Part shown: positions 43,854-56,108 of the stretch, one piece after another | How positions within the stretch are numbered: position 1 is the stretch's first letter | Layout of the letters: each line of letters begins with the position of its first letter | Assembly: GCA_024699855.1 (NCBI GenBank) | Contig: JAMPIQ010000001.1 | Span: 3,410,001 to 3,474,000 of the forward strand | Direction: 5' to 3' | Length of the DNA: 64,000 nucleotides | DNA from: Aphelenchoides besseyi | Taxonomy: Eukaryota; Nematoda; Chromadorea; Rhabditida; Aphelenchoididae | Notes under the pieces: generated by a model | Database searches by the model: none | What the model saw: the letters and a program-made list of their open reading frames with translations, nothing else | What the model was told of the DNA's origin: nothing | Made by a program: the position numbers and the translations under genes

Positions 43854-46800
43854 TCTTTGCGTAGAAGCTCCGAAAGGAGTGAATGTCAAGAAAACAGTCT
43901 TCCTACCAAAAGCCACATTTCAAGCGATCGTGAAATCAACCGAACGATCACGTTTGGATCAACAACTCTACTCGCATTGCAAAATGAATCATTTCTACGA
44001 ATGGCAAAAAGAAAACGGAGATTCAAACAAGCCGCCATTCGTGCTTTTGGATGGCCCTCCATATGGTAAATTTGATCGAATAATCGAGCTAATGAACTGC
44101 AGTTTTTAGCCAATGGTGCTCCGCATATTGGACATGCGATAAACAAAATAATGAAAGATTTTGTGGTAAAAAGTAGAATTGCCGCTGGTCAACGAGTTCG
44201 CTTTCAAGCCGGTTGGGATTGTCACGGTTTGCCCATTGAACTGACAATACGGAAATCAAATAAGGTTTGTACTTTCAAGTTGTTTTAGCGACAATTCGGT
44301 TTCATTCCAGGAACTAGATGCACAGTCAATCCGTAAACTAGCATTCGAACACGCACGAAATTGCATGCAAACACAAATGAGCACATTCAAACGTTGGGCA
44401 ATTACAGCCGATTGGGAACGACCTTATTGTACAATGGATGTTAGCTATGTGGCTGCTGAGCTTCGGAAGTTTGCTCGTTTGTACGAAAGGGGTTATGTTT
44501 ATCGTGCATTTAAACCGGTTTATTGGTTCGTTCGTAACTCTGCCAAAACTTCGTATCGTCGGTTTCAGGTCGCCAAGTTCAAAAACAGCATTAGCCGAAT
44601 CTGAACTGGAATACAACAACAAACACAAATCGACATCGGCGTTTGTTCGATTTCAAGTTGGTTCTTTTATGCCAACTCTATTTCAAGTACTTTTTCAGAT
44701 CATAAATCATCAACAAAAAGAGTTTCTTGCCGCTCAAACGTCTACTGCCAAACGTCCGATTCGTGTTTTTGCGCTAATTTGGACCACAACACCATGGACA
44801 TTACCGATGAACAACGCGATTTTATTCAACGAACAACTCGATTATGCGCTTGTGCGACGTTCTAATGACAAAGGGTAAGTCATTAGCTGTCAATTGTTAG
44901 TTTCATTGGTTTTAGAAATGCTGTGAATGAACTCTATATCGTTTGTCATGATTTGTTGAGTCAAGTTCGTGCAGAACTCAATGACGAACTGCACGTTTTC
45001 GTTACGTTCAAAGGCTCGGAATTGAATGGTCTCTACTATCGTTGCATTCAACATAGCGATATTGCACTTCCATTTTATGCATCACCAAATGTTACGAACA
45101 AATCGGGAACGGGACTTGTACATGCCAGTTTTTCTCACGGTTTTGACGACTACAAAGTTGCGCTTCAAAACAATCGCGATGTTCGATGTTATGTCGACGA
45201 ACATGGAAAATATACGCGCGATGTGGGACCCGAGTTCTACGACAAAGATGTTTTGAAAGAAGGAAATTCGATTGCGTTACAAAAATTCAAAAAACATATT
45301 TTACACGTTTTCAAGTATACTCACTCTTATCCCTATGATTGGAGAACAAAACAAGTGAGTCAAGAACCCTTTGTATTGTACTTCGCTTCTAGCCGGTTAT
45401 CGTACGCAGTTCACCTCAGTGGTTTTTGAATGTTGGATCAGTTGGACCTGAAGCTGTGGAAGAATTGAAAGCTCAGAAGATACAAATTGGCTGTGGAGAT
45501 TACGGTAAACCCTTTCTTTTTTATATCCTCACTTATGATCGTTTAGATATGTCTTCGGGATTAAACAGTTTGCTCGTCCATCGACCTGATTGGTGTATTT
45601 CTCGTCAACGCGCTTGGGGAGTTCCAATTCCCGCATTGATGAATGAAGAAAGCGGAGAAGTACGTACCTCCAGTCAGTTTATTCAACATGTTGCCGATGT
45701 TTTCGAAAGAAATCAAAACGCGGATTGTTGGTGGAAAGAAGACGTTCCGTTTTTCGTTGATGAAAAGGTAAATTTTGCATTTTAATCCATTGACTTCTAG
45801 TTTTTTCAGATGATGAAAGAACTTAAAATTGAGCCAAACGATCTAAGCAATTGGACAAAATCAATGGACATCATGGACGTGTGGATAGACAGTGGATTTG
45901 CGTGGCAAACTCTAGAGAATGAAACGTTTTCAGCTGACTTGATATTGGAAGGACATGATCAGTTTCGTGGATGGTTTCAGTCGTTGCTTTTAACTTCGAT
46001 GTTGAGCCGCCAAACGGTTCCTTTTAAACAAATTCTCGTACACGGATTTGCTGTTGATGAAAAGAATCGAAAAATGTCTAAATCAGAAGGAAATGTGGTT
46101 GATCCGTCAACGGTAGAAGATTGAAGGCGAATAATCAATTTTATGTGTGTTTCAGATAACCGATGGAAATCTCAGTCAATCGGCGTTGGGAGTTGATGGT
46201 CTTCGACTTTGGGTTGCAATTTATGCCTGTGAAAGTGCAAAAGACGTGAAACTCGGACCAGCTGTCATCGAAGAACTGAAACAGCGAATGCATCAGATTC
46301 GACTGCCACTTCGTTTCATTTTGGGAGCTTTGGAAGGATACAACAAATCGCTGCCCAAGAAGCTCACTGTTTTGGATGAGGTTGATTGTTGCTTTGTTTG
46401 AGTAATTTATTAACGTCTTTAGTTTATACTTCATGAGTTTTATGGATTACAACAGAAAGTTCGTCGGTTGTACGATGCTTTCCATTTTCGTGCAGCAATC
46501 AACGAGATTCTGAAGTTTATGCAGGGACCCTTTAGCTCCATTTATCTGGTTGGTAGCATTCAGTTTATTGGAATTGAACAAAAGTTTTAGAATCTCATAC
46601 GTGATCGGCTCTATTGCGATCGTATCAATGCGCCTGCTCATCAGGCGGCACGATTCACGTTGAATGAAGTCGGTTGTGGACTGGTCAGTTTGTTGGCGCC
46701 GTTGATGCCTCATTTGGCAGCTGAATTCGTTTCTCATCACTACAATCTGAAAGATAACTTGGCAGATGAATTTCGCAAATTATTTCGGTTTCAATTAGAC

Positions 46801-47199
46801 AATTCGGTGATTGTTCCTGATCGACCCGTTGTTGAAGTCGTTGCACTAACTCAACGATTGCGCTCTCAACTTGCAGAACAGACGACCGGTAAACTCGACT
46901 TTCCCAAAACTGTATGTTGCTAACTACTCATTGAACAGTCGAAAGACCACAACTTCCAGGCAGTAAAGATTGAATACGACGCCGAGAACTCTAAATTGAT
47001 TGAATCGCTACAAAATGACTTCTTTTCCGTTGCTTCCGATCTCGTTGAACTTCTTGGTGTTTCATCGGTTGAATTGATCAAAGGGAATCAACTACAAATT
47101 CAGCGTGTTTCCACCGATTATGCTCATTGTATCCGATGTCGTAAACATAATCGAAATTCAACCGATCACCTTTGCAATCGTTGTAGTGCCGCTATTTAG
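43798..47199 (+). CDS. IARS2 (iars-2): Isoleucyl-tRNA synthetase, mitochondrial type
   Basis: Twelve or so exons encode a class I synthetase. Visible marks: [20 protein letters not shown] (the HIGH site, spanning an intron), [43 protein letters not shown] (editing domain entry), [47 protein letters not shown] (KMSKS) and a C-terminal zinc motif CIRCRKH...LCNRC. This layout is the bacterial/mitochondrial type. There is no in-frame ATG between the PSMG3 stop and the first conserved segment. The likely start is the ATG at 43798 inside PSMG3, giving a targeting-like peptide ([20 protein letters not shown]). A TATCAG acceptor at 43843-43848 is an alternative entry point for a spliced transcript. 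Confidence 0.9.
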
Positions 47200-47320
47200 A
47201 TCTTAGCTACTCGTTTGGTTGTTAAGTTTATCAAACTAAATAAAAAATAATGCAAGTATTTACAAAGGCAACATATAGGCAGGAATGAGAAAATACTTGA
47301 GATTAGTTCAATTGTGCACT

Positions 47321-49689
47321 TCAAATGAATTTAACCGATTCTTTCTCGCCGACTTTCAACTGATTTGGTAGTCGTGGACATTCGCTCTAAAGTTCCAAAT
47401 AAACAAAAAATAAACTATAAAGAACTTACATTCTCGTTGTACCAATTTTTCCATTTGGACAAATTTTGTTTGTAATGATCGTACTTCTTGCACCATTCTC
47501 GTTGAACCGAATGGAACTGTTGAACCGTTTTTGGTCGACTGCAGTCTTCTAAAAGAACAAAACAATAACAACAATATCATTTGAGACCTACTGTCATCGA
47601 CAATAACCGAGTACTCAGCTACGACGACGTTGTTCTGTAGACATTGATAAGTTCCAGAATACTCAGTAGTGACCTTGAAATGTGCATTTAGTTAGTAAAA
47701 AGAATAGACAACACACATTTAAGAGTACGAGTCCTCCATTGATTGTCCTTTGAATATGATCGGAATCCTCGGCTACAGCTTTTCGATCAACGAGCCATTC
47801 GGAGCGTATGCTAACTGGACAAGCCAGAAAAACGGCATCACTAGGGTACAACGTAATTGTTTTTGACTTGACGTAAGATTCACAACGATGAGAGTTTTGA
47901 ACGTTTGTTATCCAACCCACAGCTGTTGAATGAATTGAATCACGAGCAAAACTGAAAGAAGATGAGAACAAGAAAACGCATATTACCATTCTGCTCGCGC
48001 AATACTCCACGAACAATAAGGATCGGACGCACAGCTTTGACAGAGTTGATGTAACGGACATTGTCCAACTCGAAATTGTGACACTCGACTATCATCAGCA
48101 ACAAAAATGTATTCTCCCGGTAGGATCGCCAACTTTCGAACTTTTTCCTCACGATCCAGTTGATAGGAAGCAATATGTCGACCCTCTCGTTGTTCACGCC
48201 AATGAATAATCTTGTAGAGTGTTTGTGTGTAGGGATTAAGAGCAAAGATTACAACATCATTGCCTTTGACGTCCGTTAGAATCGTCGTTAGCGGCTCATT
48301 ACTTAACGTAAAGATTGGTCCTGCACTAGGAATCGAATCAGCGAGCAGAAGATGAGATTTTGCGAAATGAAGTTCCTCGTCACTCAACTTCTGCGAATTG
48401 GAAGAACAAGTTCCGGGGCGATGAGCAGGAACACGATCGGGAGAAATTGGTGTCCAAATCGAATTTACTGTCGGCTGTTCCAAAAACACACCTCCGTCAA
48501 AGATCTTAAATATAATTGTAAGGATTATCAACGGTTTAGCTGGTTACCTGATTGATACTCGCTAAACTGAATGCACAAATAGCAGAGGACTGAAAGTGAA
48601 CTTCCGAGGATGTAAAGGTCGCGTAGAACAACGTTTCGGCTTCGACTTCAGCCATGCTAACCGACTGAATGAAATTGAAATGGAACTGCGGTTGTGATGG
48701 CATTGAGCAATTCAAACGTGCTTTCACATACGAGCTCCATACTTGTCTTAGCACATTTTTCCCACCCAAATCATTCTAAAACAATATTGTATAGACAGCT
48801 AATGAATCCGTAGACTTACTTTGCAAATTCGTGCAACTCGAGAATAAATGTTTCGACCACAAGATTCCGCCTCAACTGCGATTTCACGAAAGAAAAAGTA
48901 GACGTATTGGCCAACACTAAACGATCCGACAAATTGTGGTTCTAAATTGGTAAACCAAACTACTGAAACAGCTTTCAATCATACCGTTAAGCCATTTGAA
49001 ATCCGTGTAAACGGTTCGCAACGCGGGATGTTGTTCTTTGTTGTTGAACACCAACGGAGGTCGATAAATCAGATGGTTCTCCAATGAAAGCCCGGTACGA
49101 ATTCCGGAGTAAACCGATGGAATGTCGTCCGGATTCCCAAATTCCACAAACACGGCGGTCGAATTCAAATCAGCTTGTGGTGAGCAAATTCCAATGATCG
49201 TTTTCGGATATTCACTATCGGCAAGAGTCGAACCATCGAGAGTATGAAGTCGTGGCTTTACGGCATCACTCGAACACACCAACAACTGACCGTTCGATTT
49301 GACAAACGTTTCACGAACCCAGCTGTCACAATTCTCAGTCGAATGTCCCATTTGAATGCACTCATCACGTTCTTCGGGTTTCGATTCCAAATTTCGTTTA
49401 TTAAACTAAAGAAATTGAACACGTAGAACAAATCAAACTCACCAAGTTTGGACTGGAAGTGTCATTCACATTGTACAACCAAAGTTTGAAGAGTTGTCCT
49501 CGAGCTCCCACGTACAACGACGTGGACTTGGGATCCACAAGCAAAGTCCGATAATTCAATTTTCCCAAGGAAAAAGTGTTGTCTAAAAAGCCAGTAGTTT
49601 ATTAATAATCAATTCTGCGATCAACCTGGATGAATTCGCACAGCCGTGATGAGCTGCACGATGAAAAGAACGAAGAATGCCCACAACAT
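47321..49689 (-). CDS. SEMA2-like (mab-20-like): Secreted class-2 semaphorin
   Basis: Signal peptide [16 protein letters not shown] at 49689. A sema domain follows over most of the gene, with [65 protein letters not shown], and [22 protein letters not shown] module ([14 protein letters not shown]) and one immunoglobulin domain ([14 protein letters not shown] to [10 protein letters not shown]) come next. The C-terminal part is basic and lacks a membrane helix, fitting the secreted invertebrate class 2. Semaphorins are axon- and cell-guidance cues acting on plexins. Last exon ends near 47321 ([19 protein letters not shown]). Many introns of 40-55 bases. Confidence 0.9.
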
Positions 49690-50027
49690 TTTCTGATCTC
49701 TCAGTTTTCTTGACTCATGGCTTGAGCAGCGCGCGGTTCAATCCGTTCGGTCAGTCTGCCGAGCAAGTGGACGGCGACGAGCTGAGGCGAATGGAGCGAA
49801 CTGCTCACCACCACGACAAGGCCAAACGGAGACGACAACGAAGTCCGCTTCGTCTTCGCGTTTTTATTGGTACTCGTTTTCCGTTTTGCACATCCACAAG
49901 TCACTTCTTCCAAGAGTTTTTCGAATCAAATTTACAACCGAAATCGCACGTGCAGTTCGATTCAACAGAGATTAATTGCGTTTGCGATATCGAAAGAACA
50001 CTTGAACACAAGAAACCGAACGGATAA

Positions 50028-50608
50028 TTACTTTTTATTCGTCATACTCATCGAACAAAGTATCTTTTCCAGTTCGGCTTTTTCGTCGATGGATTTCAAC
50101 TGAACAAGGTCGAAAACGTTCTTTCCACTCTCGAACTCTTCGAATCCGTAGCTGCTGGATTGGGCAGAAACAGTTCGAGACTGAATCGTCGGCTTCTGGA
50201 TTAGTGGTGACGGTTTCTGGACCTTCAGATCGTGGAAAACTCGATTCTCCGAACTCGACGACGGCATTTCTTTAGATGCGACGACTGTCGGCGGTGTCGC
50301 CGATTTCACTTCTCGACGTTCTGTTTCGACAAAATTGGGAAATGCGGAGATTGTGGCGAGTTTCTCCAAAAACGTTTTCTCTGTGTTGAATGAGTACTGA
50401 AATAACAACGAAAATAACAGAAGATCTCTCATGCAACTCACTTCGTATTTTGGTATCCGTAAAGCAGTTCGCGTGTCCGGAATGTTGATCACTGGTAAGG
50501 GCAGAAATTTCTCGGAAATTTCCATGTTGATGTCACGAATGTAATCTAAACAATAAGGTCTTTTCATCGGAAACAAAACCAACCACTGAGTGAGAAACCG
50601 GACGACAT
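50028..50608 (-). CDS. Minimal UBAP1-like ESCRT-I subunit
   Basis: Three exons starting MSSGFSLSDYIRDINMEIS at 50608, about 160 residues. The N-terminal region (KFLPLPVINIPDTRTALRIP then KYEYSFNTEKTFLEKLA) has the spacing of the UMA domain that docks UBAP1/MVB12 onto ESCRT-I. Near the C-terminus FEEFESGKNVFDLVQLKSID followed by EKAELEKIL matches the [26 protein letters not shown]-type block of UBAP1. The protein ends there (SMSMTNKK): the C-terminal SOUBA ubiquitin-binding helices of vertebrate UBAP1 are absent. ESCRT-I with UBAP1 sorts ubiquitinated receptors at endosomes. Two short introns. Confidence rests on those two blocks. Confidence 0.65.
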
Positions 50609-51806
50609 ATCGAAGTTTGATTGAGCAAAAAATGAACGAGAACACGAAATACCCGAGAGAAAATGAACAAGAAAATGATTGTCGAAATGAAGTCCACGAG
50701 TTTATTTGCTTCATCGAGCGCTTAATCGATACGAACAACTTCACAACGTTGTTTACGTCTTGGTATATTGCATGTAGACGATTATTGACGTTCAATTGCC
50801 CTTTTGATTATAAGCCAATGACTAAGGTTTCTTTGCGTGTGCGTCCAATACGCGTGTTCATCGACTGAATGGCGAAAATTTGCGGATTGTCCGATGTAAT
50901 TGGCTTCTACTGTTCGTGGACCACCGGTTAAGGCCATTTCAGAAAGTTGTGCTCGTAATTTCCAGCTCTTGTTAATATCAATGACTTGTGATACCAAAAG
51001 TTTTCAACATTCGAGTTCGACAGTATAATAGAACGGAAATGAACGTTTGAAAAGCGCGGTTATTCGCAAAATCAGTGAGTGGCGGTGCGCTCCTTTCCCG
51101 TGATGGAACAGCGGTCGAGTGTTTGCGTCAATGTCGGAGTGCTGGGCGAAGACTTTCGGGCCAGAGCGAGATGCTGTCTTATTATGATGTTTGTAGTGGA
51201 AATATTTTGTGCCGAACGTTGCGCGTGTTTCTCGTCTCTTGATCCGAACTGATCACTTGATCGTTGAGTTTCGATCGTGCGATCTTCGGCTATCGATTGA
51301 CCACATTGGAGTTTGTGTTGGGCGAGAAGATACGGGGATTGTTGTTGTTGAGTTTTTGATTGAATTTTGATGTCGAGCAAGAAATTCAAACTTTTTCTGC
51401 GAACCGTCGATCGCCAATCTCGTGGATGCGATCTGAGCGGACATTGAAATCAATTTCATTGTTTTCTTCATTTCACGTTCATTTTGGCTAATTGATCGCT
51501 GTGAAATGGAGCTTAATTGAATTTTTTCAATAATCACCATCTTATTTGCATAACGATTTTAACTTTTTATCACAGTTGTCAGGGTAACGCTGGGCAAAAA
51601 TTTGGTAATGCGGAGCAGCGGGGATTGGGTTTAGTGTGCTTCGTGAATTTTCGTCTTTGGCTAATGCTTTTAGTGTGGTCGAGTTGTTATTAACGAGAGA
51701 GCTTTTGGTTGAGCGATGAAGCCGGACAGCATGTTTTGCTCATTTTAATTTTAGACACCGTGATTTTGTTTCGTTTGTCGCAATTGCAAGCATTTCGTTT
51801 GGATCA
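50609..51806. other. Intergenic region upstream of heat shock factor
   Basis: About 1.2 kb between the divergent UBAP1-like gene (-) and HSF (+). Minus-strand open frames at 50782-50997, 51072-51389 and 51253-51540 are Gln/Ser/Thr-rich and unrecognised; overlapping frames and lack of clear splice sites argue against a gene, but a low-complexity minus-strand gene cannot be excluded. Confidence 0.35.
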
Positions 51807-53222
51807 ATGTCCTCTTCGTATTCTGATCCAACAAACTTTAAAGTCCAACAATCGTCCAACATGTTGAAAGACGACGAAAAAATCCCACTTTTTTTGGTGA
51901 AACTTTGGAATATCGTTGAAGATCCGAGTTACTACGAAACGATTCGATGGGACGAGGTATAAGATTGTAAATTAGATTTTTCTATTCTGAACTTTTTTAG
52001 TCCGGTTACTCGTTTCATATTCTCGATCCATACAGCTTCTGCCGCAATGTTCTGCCTCAATACTTCAAACACAACAACATGAACAGTTTGATTCGACAGT
52101 TGAATATGTGTAAGTCCTTCTATTGTTTGTTTGTCGGTTTCTATGTGTGTTTTACAGATGGATTCCGTAAAATGACTCCGATCGAACGAACGAGTCTAGC
52201 ACGTGCAGAATCCGATCAGGATCATTTGGAGTTCTCGCATCCGTCTTTCGTTCGTGATCATCCGGAGCTGCTGGTGAACATCAAACGAAAAGCTTCGACT
52301 GCTCGTCAGCCAACCGATGCGGCGGTTAGCGTTGGATCCAAAGACCTGTCATCAGTGTTCGACGAAATACAACGTCTACGTGATCGACAAAAAGAAATGG
52401 AAACAAAAATGAGCGAGCTGAGTCAGTGAGTTTTTGTGTTTTAAACGAAAAAAGATGCGAATTCTAGTGAAAACGGTTTGTTGTGGCAAGAGATGGGTGC
52501 CGCTCGAGCTTCGCATGTCAAACAACAACAAATTGTAACGAAATTGGTTCAGTTCATCGTTGCGTTAATTCACCCGACGAAACGTTTGGGAAAAAGAAAC
52601 ATTCTAGCGATCGATGAATACCAACCGAAACGAGCTCGAAACTCGAATGAATCACTTGATCAACAAAACTTGCAAGCAATTCAATATCATAACGCCGGCG
52701 AAGTATTGGATCGATTGATGCGCGAATACACGTCGAATGGAATGCCAAATGTCAACAATGTTCCCATTCAAAACATGAGTCTCCGGCAAATCAATAGCGG
52801 CCCAATTGTCTCAGATGTTACAGACGAAGCACCGGCATCAAGTTCGGGTCTTGGAATTTCAGCTAACGATGTGGCCGACTACTTGAGCGGAATGGACCAG
52901 TCAATTGAGAATTGTCGTGGGTTAATCGGAGATCAATGGGATTTGGATTTAGACGTACATTACAACCCTTTTCTATTTTTAATCGAATATTGTGTTTCAG
53001 GGTATGCTAAGCAACTACGACAACGAACAAACAGGACAGCCGACAAGTTCACATTCCCCTCACGCTCCACCAACAACCTCAACGAGTCGGCCCAACGTTC
53101 CGACTGCTCAACATCCACAACCATCACCAACTCCAGTCGTCCAATATCCGCCGAGTACTTCCAACCTTTACAACAGTAACAACAACGGAAACTATTCAAC
53201 TGCACCCTATTCGCAACGATAG
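51807..53222 (+). CDS. hsf-1: Heat shock transcription factor
   Basis: Five exons. Start MSSSYSDPTNFKVQQSSNM at 51807. The winged-helix DNA-binding domain is complete: IPLFLVKLWNIVEDPSYYET, SFHILDPYSFCRNVLPQ, YFKHNNMNSLIRQLNMYGF, with the recognition helix in the last block. A heptad-repeat trimerisation coiled coil follows (VFDEIQRLRDRQKEMETKM and ENGLLWQEMGAARASHVKQQ). The C-terminal third is rich in Ser, Asn, Gln and Pro, fitting a transactivation region (SMDQSIENCRGLIGDQWDLD). HSF trimers bind nGAAn repeats and drive chaperone genes. Length of about 400 residues is shorter than C. elegans HSF-1. The donor before GMLSNYDNEQ is the noncanonical-looking GTACAT. Confidence 0.95.
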
Positions 53223-53610
53223 CCCACTCATTTAAAATCGATCATTGATTTTAGATTATTTTTTGTAGTTTGTAATCTTTTAGTCTTTTACTCTAATTTC
53301 AAAATCTAATTGATGCAACTCATCGCGTTTTTATACAAATAACGTTATTGTAATGGTTTTAGCGTGAAATAAAAACTTGGTTCCGCTGTTAAGTCAACGT
53401 CAGCAATCGCTTTCCGCAAATCGATTTCAAAAGCGTGACCATCGGAACTACGACAGGTTGTTGTTGTGAAAAGCGTCACCGAGGTCGTTTCAGCTCACCG
53501 CACTTTCAGACTTGAGTTAGGAACGAGGGCACCTGAAAAAGAATCTTTCGGTTAAAAGACGTCGACTTCCGGACTGTGAGTTTTTCTTCGCTTCTCACGT
53601 TCCGTTCAAG

Positions 53611-54333
53611 ATGTCCAATCCATTCGACGCGTTGACAGAGAAAGTTTATCCAACGCTCGTCGACGATGATCCTCCAGCGTATGAGGAAGTTGTAAAACCG
53701 ACTGTTACGATGACTGAAACTGACGACTTGGCGTTGGTGTTGAAAGCGGCCGATTTTGCCGCAAGACGACATCGACTACAAAAACGAAAAGACGTGAAGC
53801 AAACACCGTACATCAACCATCCGATTGGCATGTTTTTTTCAAATCATTTTATAATGTCGATTTTCAGGAGTTGCACACATTCTTACCGCCATTGGAGGCG
53901 TACAAGATCCCGTGACTCTTGTAGCCGCGCTACTGCACGATACAGTTGAAGATACGAAAACCACCGAAGAAGAAATTGAGCGGGAATTTGGAGCAGAAGT
54001 GCGTTCGATTGTCACTGAATTGACCGAAGACAAAACTTTACCACGCGAACAACGAAAGAAGATCGCAGTCGAAAAAGCAGATCAATTGTCGTCAAAGGTC
54101 GGTTAATGAATCTACCATCGAATGGAATGCCCATTTTCCAGGCTCGTGTAATTCAGTTGGCTGACAAGTTGTACAATTTGCGTGATTTGGAACGTGCCAC
54201 TCTGTTCGGTTGGAGGCACGTTCGAGAGTATGTCGATTGGTCACGAGAGTTAGTTCAAAAGATTAGAAACACAAACGAAGCCATCGAAGCGGAATTGGAC
54301 GACACTATCAATCGATTCTTGGCGAAACGTTAA
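53611..54333 (+). CDS. HDDC3: MESH1 / HDDC3 HD-domain hydrolase
   Basis: Start [20 protein letters not shown] at 53611. HD-domain metal ligands appear in order: [31 protein letters not shown] and the late Asp in [16 protein letters not shown]. This is the animal SpoT-like hydrolase MESH1, able to hydrolyse ppGpp and reported to act on NADPH. The N-terminal ~35 residues ([11 protein letters not shown], a PPxY-type motif) extend beyond the usual family start and could bind a WW domain. The first intron (53828-53867) begins with GC, not GT; only the GC-AG splice keeps HPIGVAHIL intact. The stop at 54333 faces the end of the next gene, 53 bases away. Confidence 0.92.
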
Positions 54334-54386
54334 ATTTATTGAATTCGAAAACGATTGTTTATAAATTAAGTCCAAGTAAACAGAAT

Positions 54387-56108
54387 TTACATTTTGAAGG
54401 ACCGTGATTGACGCATCAAATACACGATAATAACGAACATCGACAGTATTGTGCTCAAACACAAACCGGCCGGAATAACCAGTGTGTCGACTGAAACACA
54501 ACGCGAATCGGAGGTTGTGAAGTGTAATCGTGAAAAGGCTTCTGATTGTCCGCCAATCGACTGACTAAATTGCGGATCGAGTACATTGATTTGTGGTGTA
54601 CGAACATCGACTTCGACGGCATCGGAAACGGGCGGTATCTCGTGATGTGATCGTTTGTTTAATCGAGGCTTTTGATTCGTCAAATCGGGACATTTTGGAA
54701 TCTAAACTTTTCGTAGTGAAGTGCAATAAGTGAGAGCTTACCGGACATTCTCCGTCTTTAATATCGAGTCGAATGCTGCATTGGAAGTTTACGACGACGC
54801 GATCTGAATTAAAACTCCTGTATTCAAAGTTCTACAAAACAATTACCAGCAAATTTAATTGCATGCGCTTCTTTTTGTGCGTGAAGTGGTCCCTAGAATG
54901 CAACAGTCAAAAAAGGTCGTGTACATCATTTGATTAGTGCTAGAAACCAATTGAGTCAATCAACTTACTGGACCGTACTCCAAATTGTCGAGCAAGTATC
55001 TGAAGAGAACTTCTTGTAGGGTGGAGAGATTAATTATGTAAATAATTTACGTTAAAAATACGTGAAAAACTAACCGATCAATTGCACAACCGTCATCGTT
55101 GATGATCACTATTTCCGTTCCACCGCCATCTTCGATAAAACAGCTATGCACCTTAAAAGAAGAGAATAAAAGCATCGTAGAAGTAGATGATTCGATTTCT
55201 GTTATTGGTTCACAGTTATTTTCTGACGTAGAACACTGTAAAAATCTATGAATCTTACCTTGAAACACCAAAGATCTAAAAAAAGTAGTTAGAATCATAA
55301 TTACTGAGTGCATTTACTTGGTGCCGTTGAATCACAAGTCCACTTATGGAGAAGTTTTTGTCCTATGACAACAACCGAAACGGGATCCATGGTTATCGGA
55401 TCAACCACTTCATAACTAAAGCAGGCATTCAAACACAATTCAACTTCAATCGCTAACCGACAACGCGGCATCTCAGCCAGTTCAGTCAACGGTTGAAGAC
55501 TGTTGGCAGAAACAGTTAGTGGGTATGTGACCGTCTTATCGGCTTCCATGAAAAAGCACGAGATTTCGTATCCTCGATCAATCTTTGTAATAAACTGAAA
55601 GAAATCTATCAGCCCTTGTTTGTTGTTCAAAACTCACCTCATCGTGAAATGAAATCAAAATCTTGAAGTTAACGAAAAGTCCTGGTGGATTGACCTGCAA
55701 TTTGGTAAATGCAATTTGAATAGTTAATTGAAACAATACAGAACGAGTCGTCGTGACACCGCATTGATCTTTTCGAATAGTAATTGACGTTGTGCGACGT
55801 CCAGTTTCACGAGATACACAAGCGGTGTCATTGGCGAATCCGGGCACAAACACACGACCTTGAAAAACGTCCTGTTTACATAATTGTGATTAAAAGAAAC
55901 TAAGACATTACAAACCTCAGTCAGGAAAACAGCTTCAATCGTATCTTCACCGCACTCAACTTCCACTTTTCCTAAAAGATGTTGTCGATCTTCGTTCCGT
56001 TTATTTTCACTTACCAATTTGACCGTTTGGAATCGGAATTTGCAATGTGGATAAAAAACAACCGAAGAATACGAGAAGCTGCACAACTGCAGCGGCTGTT
56101 CGCATCAT
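54387..56108 (-). CDS. Cuticlin-type ZP-domain membrane protein
   Basis: Signal peptide (MMRTAAAVVQLLVFFGCFLS) at 56108, then VEVECGEDTIEAVFLTE, GRVFVPGFANDTACVS, RKDQCGVTTTRS, NPPGLFVNFKILISFHDE, ITKIDRGYEISCFFMEADKT, and VHSCFIEDGGGTEIVIINDD. These match the conserved-cysteine order of nematode cuticlin-like ZP proteins (short cysteine-bearing strands, then GCAIDRYLL and VNFQCSIRLDIKDGECP). A basic RLNKRSHH segment fits the furin-like site, and a C-terminal membrane helix (LVIPAGLCLSTILSMFVIIV) with a short basic tail follows. Such proteins polymerise in the cuticle or apical matrix after cleavage. At least eight exons. This gene is one of the stronger indications of a nematode source. Confidence 0.9.
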
